The position numbers were made by a program, and so were the translations under genes. 50,795 nt of DNA, taken from positions 1 to 50,795 of the IMG/VR virus record IMGVR_UViG_3300048592_000287; one strand, 5' to 3'. Numbering within the stretch: position 1 is the first letter of the stretch; each line of letters begins with the position of its first letter. This DNA is from a virus. Below are positions 30,087 to 38,407 of this stretch, piece after piece. The notes below the pieces were generated by a model. The model searched no databases and was not told the origin of the DNA. It worked only from the letters and a program-made list of their open reading frames with translations.

Positions 30087-30602
30087 ATGGCACTCACGAT
30101 CGAGGAAGCAATCGAGGACGGGATCGCCGCGCTGCTGGCGTCGCTGGTCGCGTCAGACGGCGAGGCGTTGAGCATCACGAAGCCACTGAAGCGCGTCGAT
30201 GTCTTCGACATCGCCGGCCTGCGGGACATCGTCGAAGCGCTCGGAGCAGGGCGCTCGCCCATGCCGATCGCGCTGATCGGTCACCCGGTGATGACGACGA
30301 CCGACGCGCGGTCGCAGCTCCTGACCGAGACCGCGCGCGTCTGGGTCGCGGTGATCGTTGAGGGGCGCGGGAAGCGCTCGGAGAGAACGCGCGGGGCGAC
30401 TGGCACTTTCAACATCGCGCGCCGAATCATCGCGGCTCTGCGCGGACAGGAGATCGAGATGGGAGCCCTGACGACGCCGCCGGCCACCATGCCGATTGAG
30501 GTGGAGCGAATCCTCTATGAGGACCATGATGACTACAGCGCCGCGATGGTGGAGCTGACGATCCGCGTCCCCTCTGACCTCGAATCGGTGCAACCCTACT
30601 GA
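30087..30602 (+). CDS. Tail terminator/connector (Mu gp37-like, DUF1834)
   Basis: A 171-residue protein beginning with a helix (TIEEAIEDGIAALLASLVAS). An alternating strand core follows (PIALIGHPVMTT, then VWVAVIVEGRG, then AMVELTIRVP), the ferredoxin-like pattern of tail-terminator proteins. Its place between the gpG-like and tail tube genes agrees with DUF1834/gp37. It starts one base after the previous stop. Confidence 0.68.
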   Translation: MALTIEEAIEDGIAALLASLVASDGEALSITKPLKRVDVFDIAGLRDIVEALGAGRSPMPIALIGHPVMTTTDARSQLLTETARVWVAVIVEGRGKRSERTRGATGTFNIARRIIAALRGQEIEMGALTTPPATMPIEVERILYEDHDDYSAAMVELTIRVPSDLESVQPY

Positions 30603-30623
30603 CGCGCGAACGGAGCTGAACCA

Positions 30624-31481
30624 ATGACGATCACTCGAACGAACTGCCTCATCGGGGCATCTATCATCAAGCTAGACGGGACGGACATGGGGCTCACGTC
30701 GCGCAACGGCGCGTCGCTCGCCTATGACGAAACGACCGTCGAGCTCATCGGCGGGCAGTGTTTTGGAGTGCTCGACGAGTTCCGCGAGATGGTGACGGCG
30801 AACGTCTCGTTCGAGCTGATGGAGTCGTCGCTCGCCACCATGAAGACGGTCCTCGACGGCTCGACTGCGGTGTCGGGCGGCACGCTCGCGCACACGGTGA
30901 GGGGGGCCGTCACGCGACACTTCTTCGAGCTGCTTGGGCCCGGCCCCGACGGCGCCTCGCGACGCCTCTGGGGAACCGCAACGCTCCACCGCACGGGCGA
31001 CACGGCGATCAACAAGCAGGGCTATCAGGTAACGCCGTGCGAAGCCCGCTTCATGATCGACGCGGCGACGAACCTGCTATTCACGATCGTGGACACGGCG
31101 GCGAGCACGACCGCGCCGACAGTCGCCTCGTTCCAGGAGGTCACTTCGGCGGGGAGCGAGAGCACGATCACCGATCCGGACACCGACTTCGGCACGACCT
31201 CATCTGTGCAGGCGACGTTCTCGAAGGCGATCGCTCCGAGCGAACTCGACGGGCGGCACTTCTCGCTGATCGACATCACCGGCGGAAACCCAGTCGCCTT
31301 CACGGTGGCCTACGGCGAGACGACCAGCGTGTCCGACATGACGAAGATCAAGGTCACGCCGGCGGCTGCCCTGACTGGAAGCGCGAACGCCTACAAGCTG
31401 GCGATCAAGGCGGGCGTCGAAGCTCTCGACGGCGCTCTGCTGGCCGCTGGCACACACATCGATTTCTCGACCCCGTCTTGA
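30624..31481 (+). CDS. Major tail tube protein with C-terminal Ig-like domain
   Basis: A 285-residue protein. Residues 1-155 are a beta-rich tube-subunit type (TRTNCLIGASIIKLDG, then ETTVELIGG, then ELMESSLATMKTVLDG). Residues about 160-285 form a second domain with APTVASF, SSVQATFSKAIAPSELDGRHFSLID and VTPAAALTGSANAYKLAIKAGVEALDGALL, the style of bacterial Ig-like domains displayed on tails. No sheath gene follows, so the tail is non-contractile. A terminator comes just after. Confidence 0.75.
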   Translation: MTITRTNCLIGASIIKLDGTDMGLTSRNGASLAYDETTVELIGGQCFGVLDEFREMVTANVSFELMESSLATMKTVLDGSTAVSGGTLAHTVRGAVTRHFFELLGPGPDGASRRLWGTATLHRTGDTAINKQGYQVTPCEARFMIDAATNLLFTIVDTAASTTAPTVASFQEVTSAGSESTITDPDTDFGTTSSVQATFSKAIAPSELDGRHFSLIDITGGNPVAFTVAYGETTSVSDMTKIKVTPAAALTGSANAYKLAIKAGVEALDGALLAAGTHIDFSTPS

Positions 31482-31508
31482 TCGTCCCTCCCTCCCTCTG
31501 TGCGAATC

Positions 31509-31546
31509 GCCCCGGCCACGAGTAAGTCGTGCCGGGGCTACTTTTT
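31509..31546 (+). terminator. Intrinsic terminator after the tail tube gene
   Basis: GCCCCGG plus CACGA pairs with TCGTG plus CCGGGGC, with one bulged C and a five-base loop (12 bp in all). TAC and a T5 run (31542-31546) follow. It lies between the highly expressed tube gene and the chaperone genes, the usual place to reduce downstream transcription. Confidence 0.85.
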
Positions 31547-31563
31547 CCCCCACAACAAGAACG

Positions 31564-32169
31564 ATGACAAACGCAACATTTCTCACTCCAGAGATGGCAT
31601 CCTCCCGCAAGGCCACCGCGTCGGACGTCGGCGACTTCGAGGCGCGAATGAGTGATCGCATCGCGGCCCTCGGTGGCATTCCCGAGCCAGCGTTTTCCGC
31701 CCACGACCAGCGCGCCGCGTTGCGCGATGCGGCCAACGTATTCAGCGCCGTGGCCTACGCCGGAGGCGAGACGATCACTCTCGACGTGATCGACGGCGGC
31801 CGAATCGTCGCCGTGCCGATTTCTCTCTCTGTGCCGACGACGCGCGCGATGCTTCCGGTTATCGCCGAGCTGGTGCAGCTCGCCGCGTCGGCGAGCGACG
31901 GCAAGAAGGTCGATTCGGCGGTCTTCCTCGATGCGATGAAGGCGTCGCTGGCCTGCCCGGCAGACTCGCGACTGGTAGCGGCTGTGTCGCGGCTCGTGGG
32001 CTCGTGCTTCGGCCAGTCCGACGATTGGATGCTCGACCATCTGCCCCCGCACTCGGCTGTGCGTGCCCTGGAGGTCGCGCTCGGTCTCGTCCCTTTGGGG
32101 CAACTGCTCGCTGCCTTTCAGTCGTTGGTAGCGAGGGGAGAGGCGGTCGCGAAGACGATGGTCGGCTAA
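31564..32169 (+). CDS. Tail assembly chaperone (lambda G-like)
   Basis: A 201-residue helical protein in the slot between tube and tape measure, where lambda G sits. It starts with a Thr/Ser-rich stretch, then helical segments (AVRALEVALGLVPLGQLLAAFQSLVARGEAVAKTMVG) to the stop at 32167. A second reading frame (-1) continues past that stop with a T-like sequence. The assignment is by position, composition and the frameshift arrangement; the sequence itself is poorly conserved in this class. Confidence 0.7.
   Translation: MTNATFLTPEMASSRKATASDVGDFEARMSDRIAALGGIPEPAFSAHDQRAALRDAANVFSAVAYAGGETITLDVIDGGRIVAVPISLSVPTTRAMLPVIAELVQLAASASDGKKVDSAVFLDAMKASLACPADSRLVAAVSRLVGSCFGQSDDWMLDHLPPHSAVRALEVALGLVPLGQLLAAFQSLVARGEAVAKTMVG
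32091..32097 (+). promoter_or_regulatory. Candidate -1 ribosomal frameshift site
   Basis: C CCT TTG is a perfect X-XXY-YYZ heptamer read in the zero frame of the chaperone gene (third base of GTC, then CCT, TTG). Slipping back one base gives CCC TTT and enters the frame of the downstream extension. It is 23 codons before the zero-frame stop. The overlap reads more naturally in the zero frame up to the stop, so the real slip may be later. A poorer candidate, G GGA GAG, is at 32136-32142. Confidence 0.5.
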
Positions 32170-32405
32170 CTCGCCTCGCGTCTATCCTGCTCACGTTCGG
32201 CGAGTTTCGTCGTCACTATGCGATCAGCTATCGGGACGCGATGGACCTACCGTTCCCGGTATTCCTCGCCGATTGGTTCGCGATGCACACGGCGCGACGG
32301 ATCACGCGATCGGCGGAGATGCGCGACCAGGCGGTGATCGCCCGCGTTGCGTATCATGCAGATGCGAATGCGTTCGAGGGGATGTTGGCCGATCTCGAAT
32401 CGTGA
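32098..32405 (+). CDS. Tail assembly chaperone extension (lambda T-like), -1 frame
   Basis: An open -1 frame relative to the G-like gene that stays open past the G stop and ends at 32405. After the stop it reads RLTRLASILLTFGEF, then DAMDLPFPVFLADWFAMHTARR, then ARVAYHADANAFEGML, a helical protein typical of the T part of G-T fusions. It has no start codon with a ribosome-binding site (only an ATG at 32241 deep in the domain), so it is expected only as a frameshift fusion. The fusion would load onto the tape measure encoded next. Confidence 0.65.
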
Positions 32406-32455
32406 GCCATCTCGGAGCGGTGGCGCGTCGGCGTCCGCCTCTGTAGGCTACACGC

Positions 32456-35236
32456 ATGGCCGACAACACCAACCTGGAGATGCGTGTCTCGCTGGTCGCG
32501 GTCGCTGATACGCTTCTGAAGCCGATCAACGCGGCGATCAAGGCGTTCGACGAGACGAAGAAGTCGGCGCTGGCGGCTGGCGAGGCGCTGGCCGCCACAG
32601 GCGAGGCCGCGATCGAATCCGGCGAGGCGGTTGCGAAATCAACCGACGCCGTCGAGGACAATGTCGGGGCGCTCGACAAGGCTGAGGCGGCTGCCTCCGA
32701 CGTCGCCGACGCGCTCAAAGGAGAGCTGACGCCGGCCCTGATGAAAACCCTCGGATGGGTGAAGGACGCGAACGGCAAACTGCGTGACGCACAGGGGAGA
32801 TTTGTGGGCGCTGAGCGCGCGGCCAAGGCGGCCGCGACCGGCGTTGATGAGTTTGCCGATTCGGCCAAGAAGGGGGCGGACGCTGGCGACGATCTTGGCG
32901 AAGGCGTCGGCGGCGCTGGCGACAAAAGTGAGGACGCCGCGAAGAAGTTCACGCTCTCGGGCGAGGCTGTTCGCAAGCTCGGCGACAGGATGCAGGCGGC
33001 GGCGCGCCAGTTTGCAATCTTCGGTGCCTCGCTTGCCGCGCCGCTCGTTGCGACGACGAAGATTGCCGCGGATTTCGAGACGGCGTTCACGGGCGTGACG
33101 AAAACCGTCACCGCGTCGGCGGATGAGTTCGAGCAACTACGACAGAACATCCGCGACATGGCGAAGGAGATGCCGACGACGCGAGAGGAGATCGCCGGCG
33201 TGATGGAAGCCGCCGGCCAGCTCGGTGTGCGAGGCGTCGAAGGGCTTACGACGTTCACCGACACGGCGCTCAAGGCGGGCGTCGCAACGAACCTGACGGC
33301 ACAGGACTTCGCGATGACCGCCGCGCAGATGCTGAACATCTTCGGCCTCGAAGCGACGAAGTCGAAGGAGCTGGGCGACGCGCTATCGTTCCTCGGCAAC
33401 ACCACGGCGACGACCGAGAGCAAGATATTCGATTTCGGAATGCGGCTGTCGGGCACCGGCAACGTGATGGGGCTCAGCGTCACGCAGACGCTCTCCCTCG
33501 GTGCCTCGCTGGCGTCGCTTGGCTTGGATGCGGAGGCTGGTGGCACTGCGTTCTCTCAGCTCATGCTCCGCATGGCGGCATCGACCGGCGAGACCGACGA
33601 CGTCGCCGAAGCACAAGCGAAGCTCGGAGATGAAACGGCCAAGACGAACCGTCGCCTTGAGCGGATGAAGACGGACCTCGTCGAGCTGGGGCAGGAACAG
33701 TTGATCCTGCAACAGAAGGACGTCACGAGCGCAGAGGGGCGCGCGAAACACGCGCTCGAGACGCTGAGGCTCAACAACCGCATCAGCGAGCTGAGGGAGA
33801 ACATCGCGGCGGAGGAGGACTCGCTCGACCAGCTCGCCGTCGCGATGTCGATGGCTGGCAAGGAGGCGAACAAGTTCGCCGACGTCGCCGGCATGACGGT
33901 CGATCAGTTTCGGTCGCTCGTGAAGGAAAACCCAGAGGAGGCGCTGTTTCGCTTCCTGTCTGGGGTCAAGGCGATGATCGACAAGGACGGCGTCCCTGCC
34001 GCGACCGTTGCGCTCGAAGAGATGCAGCTCGCCGGCAACAGGATGACGGACGCGATTCTGCGCGGTTCCGGCAACGTCGCGATGATGCGACAGGCGAGCA
34101 TCGACGCGAGTGCGGCAGTGAAGGAGGGGACGGCGCTCGACGAAGAGGCGCGCAAGAAGAAGGAGGCGCTGGGGGCACAGATTCGCATCGTTGCGAATCG
34201 CATGACGGACATGGCGATCACTCTCGGCGACGTGTTGATTCCGAAGGTGAAGGAGTTCATCGACGACTACATCGTCCCCGGCGTCGAGTGGCTGGCCGAG
34301 TTCGTGAAGCGCAACGACGACGTGATCGGGCGCCTGCTGATTTTCGGCGGTGTCATCGGCGGGCTGATGCTTGTCTTGGCGCCGGTGCTGCTGGTTCTCG
34401 GCGTGCTCATCACGACGGTGTCGAGCCTGACGGTGGCGATCATGGCGCTCAACGCGGCCGGGTTCGTGACCCAGGTTGCGTTCTGGCAGGTGATCGCAGT
34501 TGCCGGCGCGGTAGCCGTGGCGGTTGCCGCTCTGGTGCTCGTCATCGCTACGGCGTGGGACGAAATCTCCGAGGTGACGAGCGTTGCGCTCGACGGAATC
34601 CTCGGCGCTATCACCTGGACGCTGAACTCGATCTGGCTGCTGATTCGCACGCCGTTCGACCTGCTGCGATTCCTCTGGAACGTCGTGACGCTCGACTTCG
34701 AGGAGGCGGCGGACGTCTGGATGGGGATCGCCGATCGATGGGCACAGCACTTCATCGACCTGATCGCCGGAATGCTCTCGTGGGTTGCGCGCCTGACGGG
34801 CGCGGTCGGGCGCTTGATCGGCCGCCTTGGCGGCCTTGGCGCGGCAGGAGGGGCGGTCGCGGACATGGCGAGCGCGATGGATCGCATGGCGGAGATTCAG
34901 GCAGAAGCGGACGAGGCGAAGGCGAAGCAACGCGCCGAGGCGAAGGCGTCGGCTGGCAGTAAGGGCGCGACTGGCGGCGGACTTGGAGTCGGCTCGCTGA
35001 TCGCCTCGATTGCCGGCCTGCCGTTCCTCGCCTCCGGCGGAATCGTTACCCGCCCGACGCTGGCGATGATCGGCGAGGGCGCGTCCTCGGAGGCGGTCAT
35101 CCTTCTCGATCGCCTCGATTCCATGATGCGCAAGAAGGGCGAGGGGAACGTGGTGTTCAACATCTACAACGCTCGCGACCCGAAGGCCGTCGCCCACGAG
35201 GTCGCCCACTACCTGCGTTCTCGGCGAGGAAGCTGA
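32456..35236 (+). CDS. Tape measure protein
   Basis: A 926-residue protein that sets tail length and enters the cell envelope at ejection. The N-terminal 150 residues are Ala/Glu helices. About 190-300 matches the TP901-type minor-tail domain (KIAADFETAFTGVTKTV, then FEQLRQNIRDMAKEMPTTREEI, then GVMEAAGQLGVRGVEGL). Coiled-coil stretches lie around 390-450. Strongly hydrophobic segments at about 620-700 could span a membrane. A Gly/Ala-rich helix region and a C-terminal LASGGIVTRPTLAMIGEG motif (common in tape measures) complete it. It is the longest frame but one in the late region and follows the chaperones directly. Confidence 0.9.
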   Translation: MADNTNLEMRVSLVAVADTLLKPINAAIKAFDETKKSALAAGEALAATGEAAIESGEAVAKSTDAVEDNVGALDKAEAAASDVADALKGELTPALMKTLGWVKDANGKLRDAQGRFVGAERAAKAAATGVDEFADSAKKGADAGDDLGEGVGGAGDKSEDAAKKFTLSGEAVRKLGDRMQAAARQFAIFGASLAAPLVATTKIAADFETAFTGVTKTVTASADEFEQLRQNIRDMAKEMPTTREEIAGVMEAAGQLGVRGVEGLTTFTDTALKAGVATNLTAQDFAMTAAQMLNIFGLEATKSKELGDALSFLGNTTATTESKIFDFGMRLSGTGNVMGLSVTQTLSLGASLASLGLDAEAGGTAFSQLMLRMAASTGETDDVAEAQAKLGDETAKTNRRLERMKTDLVELGQEQLILQQKDVTSAEGRAKHALETLRLNNRISELRENIAAEEDSLDQLAVAMSMAGKEANKFADVAGMTVDQFRSLVKENPEEALFRFLSGVKAMIDKDGVPAATVALEEMQLAGNRMTDAILRGSGNVAMMRQASIDASAAVKEGTALDEEARKKKEALGAQIRIVANRMTDMAITLGDVLIPKVKEFIDDYIVPGVEWLAEFVKRNDDVIGRLLIFGGVIGGLMLVLAPVLLVLGVLITTVSSLTVAIMALNAAGFVTQVAFWQVIAVAGAVAVAVAALVLVIATAWDEISEVTSVALDGILGAITWTLNSIWLLIRTPFDLLRFLWNVVTLDFEEAADVWMGIADRWAQHFIDLIAGMLSWVARLTGAVGRLIGRLGGLGAAGGAVADMASAMDRMAEIQAEADEAKAKQRAEAKASAGSKGATGGGLGVGSLIASIAGLPFLASGGIVTRPTLAMIGEGASSEAVILLDRLDSMMRKKGEGNVVFNIYNARDPKAVAHEVAHYLRSRRGS

Positions 35237-35239
35237 CCA

Positions 35240-36139
35240 ATGCCGTCGAAATACCTGTCCCCCTGCATCACCTACAACAGCGGCGCGAACCGTCTGTGGC
35301 TGCCGCCCTGGATGATCTCGCCGTTGCGCTATCGCCAAACCGTAACGGTGCATCGTCCGGCGAGAGCGGAGAGCGCGCTGATCACCGCCGTGCGACCGAA
35401 CATGGAGGGTGAGATCGAGATGAGCTTTCCCGTCGCGTTCCTCTCCGCGAAAACGGCAGAGGCGGTGCTCGCGTTCTACGACTCGATCATCGCGGCGTGC
35501 GAAGGACAGAAGGTGCAGATCAACCTGTGGTCTGACGTCGGGTGGGGCGCTTGCGCGCTGGTCGAGATGGACGCATCCGAACTAGAGGTCACGCGACGCC
35601 TTGAGCTTGTGCGAGACTTGCGTCTCAGCTTCATCTCTGAGACGATGAGGCCGTCGAGCGACTATGCGATCGAGTTCGACGACGACGACGACTATGAAGC
35701 GACCTATCCATTCGCGGACTACACCGGCAGGGCACACGGCGACGCGGTGTCCGGGACGCCGCTCGTCTTGAGCGCGATCCGACAGGCGATCGCCGGGTTG
35801 TTCCCGGCAACGATTTCGGCAATCTCGACCGCCGGCAACGAGCTGGGGTTCGTGATCGGCGGCGCGTCCGGCTCGACGTGGAAGGTCTCGAATCTTCAGG
35901 TCGTCGGATCGTCGAAAACTTACGCGACCGGGACGACGACGATCAGGCTTTCGACGGCCGGCGTCGGAGGCTCCGGGTCGAACATCGATCTCGATCTCGT
36001 CTCGTCGGCGACGCGCGCCGTTCCGGGAGAGGGCGAGTTCACCGTCGAGGCAGGCGCGACCGTCTATGCGTTCGTCACCGCCGCAGGGCTCCACTCCAAT
36101 GTTCAGATCAAGTTCGACGCCGAGCTGGTCGAGTCGTGA
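35240..36139 (+). CDS. Distal tail protein candidate
   Basis: A 299-residue beta-rich protein right after the tape measure, the position of distal tail proteins. Residues 1-135 (LSPCITYNSGANRLWLPPWMISPLRYRQTVTV, then FPVAFLSAKTAEAVLAFYDSI) look like a small-subunit fold. An acidic run, DDDDDY, near 150 is followed by a C-terminal Thr/Ser/Gly-rich domain (185-299). It has no specific motif, so function is by position. Its 3' end overlaps the fiber gene by 41 bases. Confidence 0.55.
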   Translation: MPSKYLSPCITYNSGANRLWLPPWMISPLRYRQTVTVHRPARAESALITAVRPNMEGEIEMSFPVAFLSAKTAEAVLAFYDSIIAACEGQKVQINLWSDVGWGACALVEMDASELEVTRRLELVRDLRLSFISETMRPSSDYAIEFDDDDDYEATYPFADYTGRAHGDAVSGTPLVLSAIRQAIAGLFPATISAISTAGNELGFVIGGASGSTWKVSNLQVVGSSKTYATGTTTIRLSTAGVGGSGSNIDLDLVSSATRAVPGEGEFTVEAGATVYAFVTAAGLHSNVQIKFDAELVES

Positions 36140-37697
36140 TCGACTCGCCGCGCTCATTCTCTCGGTTCTCGTCGCCTTCGTTGCGACGATCAACAGCTCC
36201 GCGCAGGACGCTCCGGTTTATGCGCCGGAGTTCAGAGCGTTCGGCTCGACCTATGACGCGGCTGAATACGCGCGGCTGATCGAGACGAGCCTGACGTTCA
36301 ACGCGACGGCCGGAAGCGGCTCGTTTTCGTGGGACGCGGCTGGCGGCGAGTTCGAGCTGGGAGACGACCTCAACATCACCTCGGGCGGTCTGTCGCTTGG
36401 CGGCACGCTGGTCATCAGTTCTGCGCGCGCGCTTGGAAACATCTCGAACTCGACCGGCTCGACGAACGTCGTTTTCAGCGACACCCCGACGCTCGCGACG
36501 CCGAACTGGACGGGGACGGCGACGGGCGCCGGCCTGACCATGACGGGCTCGCTCGAGATCGGCAACGACACGGGGACGGGGAGTTTCGTGCGCGCGACCG
36601 ATCCGACGTTGCCGGGCACGGCGTCTGCGATTTTCACGCTCGACAGCGATCAGGCTGGGAGCGCGACGAGTTATGTTGGGATCGGCGCGAACAGGGGATC
36701 GACCGGCGTCGACGCGCTGTGGCAGTGGAACGAAATCAGCAGCCGATGGGAGGGGGTGCTGGCAGGGGCGGGGACGGCGCTCGACCTGTATGTTGGCGAC
36801 ATCACTGCGGTCGATGTCGGGGTGACGGGCACGATCACCGGGATGACCAACACGACGGGCACGGGCAGCATCGTGCTGGCGACGAGCCCGACGCTGGTGA
36901 CGCCGGCGATCGGTGCGGCGACGGGGTCGAGCCTCCAGCTGACTGGAGCCCTGACGGCCGCCTCGGTTTACGCGCATGATGACGTCACTGCAGACAGCTT
37001 CGGAGATTTCGGTTCGCTCAAGATCGACGGTGGCACCGTCATCGACGGCAGCGCGCATGCCTCGTTCGCGAGCATGGCGAGCACCGGGGCGGTGAGCGGG
37101 ACGACGGGGACGTTTTCGGGAGCGATCAGCGGCGCTGGAGGCACGCTGACGGGCAACCTGACGATGAGCGGGGCGACGCGCCGCGTGCTGCTTCGGGAGT
37201 GGGACGGGGTCGCTGGAAACGAGGGGCGAATCGTGTTCGACGGCAGCGACGATGCGGACACGTATCTGGGGGCGAGCGGCACCGATTCCGTCACGCAGGT
37301 TATCAATGGGGCCAACGTCATCCGCTACACGCAGTTCTACGTCCGCAACGAGACGGGCAGCACGCAGATGCAGTGGTCGGCTGGCTCAGCATCCGCTCCG
37401 GCCTACTCCAAGAACGGCGACACCAACACCGGCATCTTTTTCTCGGGGGCTGACGCTGTCGATTTCGCGACCGGCGGGACGCGCGCCGGCGGGTTTTCCT
37501 CCTCGCAGGCGTTCGAGGTCGCGGGCGCGTCCATCACGCTCGGCGGCGTCAAGATCACGCGCGGAACCGGGTCGCCGGAGTCGGTTGTCACAGGTAGCGT
37601 TGGCGACCTGTTCCTCCGCACGGACGGCGGCGCCTCCACCACCCTGTACATCAAGGAGAGCGGCTCGGCCACGAACACCGGCTGGGTCGGAAAGTGA
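36099..37697 (+). CDS. Tail fiber-type repeat protein with N-terminal signal peptide
   Basis: A 532-residue Gly/Thr/Ser/Ala-rich protein. Residues about 14-40 are a textbook signal peptide: basic RDR, hydrophobic LAALILSVLVAFVAT, then NSSAQDA cleavage-like. The body consists of imperfect fiber repeats (TGTGSFVRATDPTL, TGTGSIVLATSPTLVTP and similar). The end, VGDLFLRTDGG followed by TTLYIKESGSATNTGWVGK, is the standard C-terminal module of phage fibers. It should form a trimeric beta-helix for receptor binding. A secretion signal on a virion fiber is odd. ATG 36099 is the nearest start; ATG 36066 is an alternative, and both lie inside the previous gene. Confidence 0.72.
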   Translation: MFRSSSTPSWSSRDRLAALILSVLVAFVATINSSAQDAPVYAPEFRAFGSTYDAAEYARLIETSLTFNATAGSGSFSWDAAGGEFELGDDLNITSGGLSLGGTLVISSARALGNISNSTGSTNVVFSDTPTLATPNWTGTATGAGLTMTGSLEIGNDTGTGSFVRATDPTLPGTASAIFTLDSDQAGSATSYVGIGANRGSTGVDALWQWNEISSRWEGVLAGAGTALDLYVGDITAVDVGVTGTITGMTNTTGTGSIVLATSPTLVTPAIGAATGSSLQLTGALTAASVYAHDDVTADSFGDFGSLKIDGGTVIDGSAHASFASMASTGAVSGTTGTFSGAISGAGGTLTGNLTMSGATRRVLLREWDGVAGNEGRIVFDGSDDADTYLGASGTDSVTQVINGANVIRYTQFYVRNETGSTQMQWSAGSASAPAYSKNGDTNTGIFFSGADAVDFATGGTRAGGFSSSQAFEVAGASITLGGVKITRGTGSPESVVTGSVGDLFLRTDGGASTTLYIKESGSATNTGWVGK

Positions 37698-37705
37698 GGC
37701 ACAAG

Positions 37706-38317
37706 ATGAGCAGCTACGAGACACAGAAAACAGGTCTGAGCCGCGCGGAATGGACGGTTGTCATTGCAACGGTCATCGTCGGGGCGCTGGTCGCGTCCTG
37801 CTTCGGCGCGCCGGTGACGGCGCAGGCTGGCGGGGCGCCGCCCGATCCGACCGAGGGGACGACCTACCGTTACCAGATCGACGGCGCGCCCCCCGAGTGG
37901 ATCGCCGTCATGCAGGAGGCGATCTCGCTCCGGCGCACGGCGCTGGACGAGTTCGTCGCGGCGGGGGAGAGCGCGGCCCTGGCGGCGATCGCATCCGCGC
38001 AGACCGACGCGGAGCTTGCGACGGCTCACCTACAGCTCCGCGGGTTCCGGCTGATCGCCGTCGAGCTGGCGGACATCCCGATGAGGGGCGACATCCTGGC
38101 GGAGGACGTCGGCCGACTGATTTTGCAGCGGATCGAGGTCGGGGCGTTCGGCGTGTTCAGCGACGCGGAGCGAGCGGCTCTCGCGCAGGCCGCGTTCGAT
38201 TTCTGCCGCGGCGTCATCGCGGAGGAGGCGGCGATTCGCGCCGCGCGCTGGAACACGATGGCCTCAAGGGAGATCGCGATTCCGAGCGACCTAGGATCGC
38301 CGATTCTCGTCGAGTGA
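37706..38317 (+). CDS. Membrane-anchored or lipoprotein-like protein (203 aa)
   Basis: A short polar N-terminus, a hydrophobic stretch (residues about 15-31, VVIATVIVGALVASC) and then GAPVTAQAGG. VASC fits a lipobox and TAQA would fit signal peptidase I, so the mature protein is outside the cytoplasm. The remainder (60-203) is helical with Ala/Glu-rich amphipathic segments. ATG 37706 has GAGG 7 bases upstream and is preferred to a GTG at 37694. No family recognised. It may be an exported lysis or exclusion protein, or a tail component; evidence favours export only. Confidence 0.62.
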   Translation: MSSYETQKTGLSRAEWTVVIATVIVGALVASCFGAPVTAQAGGAPPDPTEGTTYRYQIDGAPPEWIAVMQEAISLRRTALDEFVAAGESAALAAIASAQTDAELATAHLQLRGFRLIAVELADIPMRGDILAEDVGRLILQRIEVGAFGVFSDAERAALAQAAFDFCRGVIAEEAAIRAARWNTMASREIAIPSDLGSPILVE

Positions 38318-38363
38318 TGCGACTTCTGGTGGCGGCGCGGCTTGTCGTCCCGGCAGACTGATC

Positions 38364-38407
38364 GCGAGTGGCGGAGCTAACCCGCCGCCCCAAGGAAGGC
38401 CACTCGC
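38364..38407 (+). promoter_or_regulatory. Inverted repeat over the translation start of the lipoprotein gene
   Basis: GCGAGTGGC (38364-38372) pairs with GCCACTCGC (38399-38407), which ends directly at the ATG. The loop contains the AAGGAAGG ribosome-binding site. A competing hairpin, GGCGG/CCGCC (38370-38374 with 38382-38386), shares the left arm. This could hide or expose the start site, delaying translation. Inference from pairing only. Confidence 0.4.

Noticed and set aside
37252-38361. Arg/Ser-rich 369-codon plus-strand frame across the fiber and the next gene
   Set aside because: It runs through two better supported genes in another frame and has the composition of a shadow.
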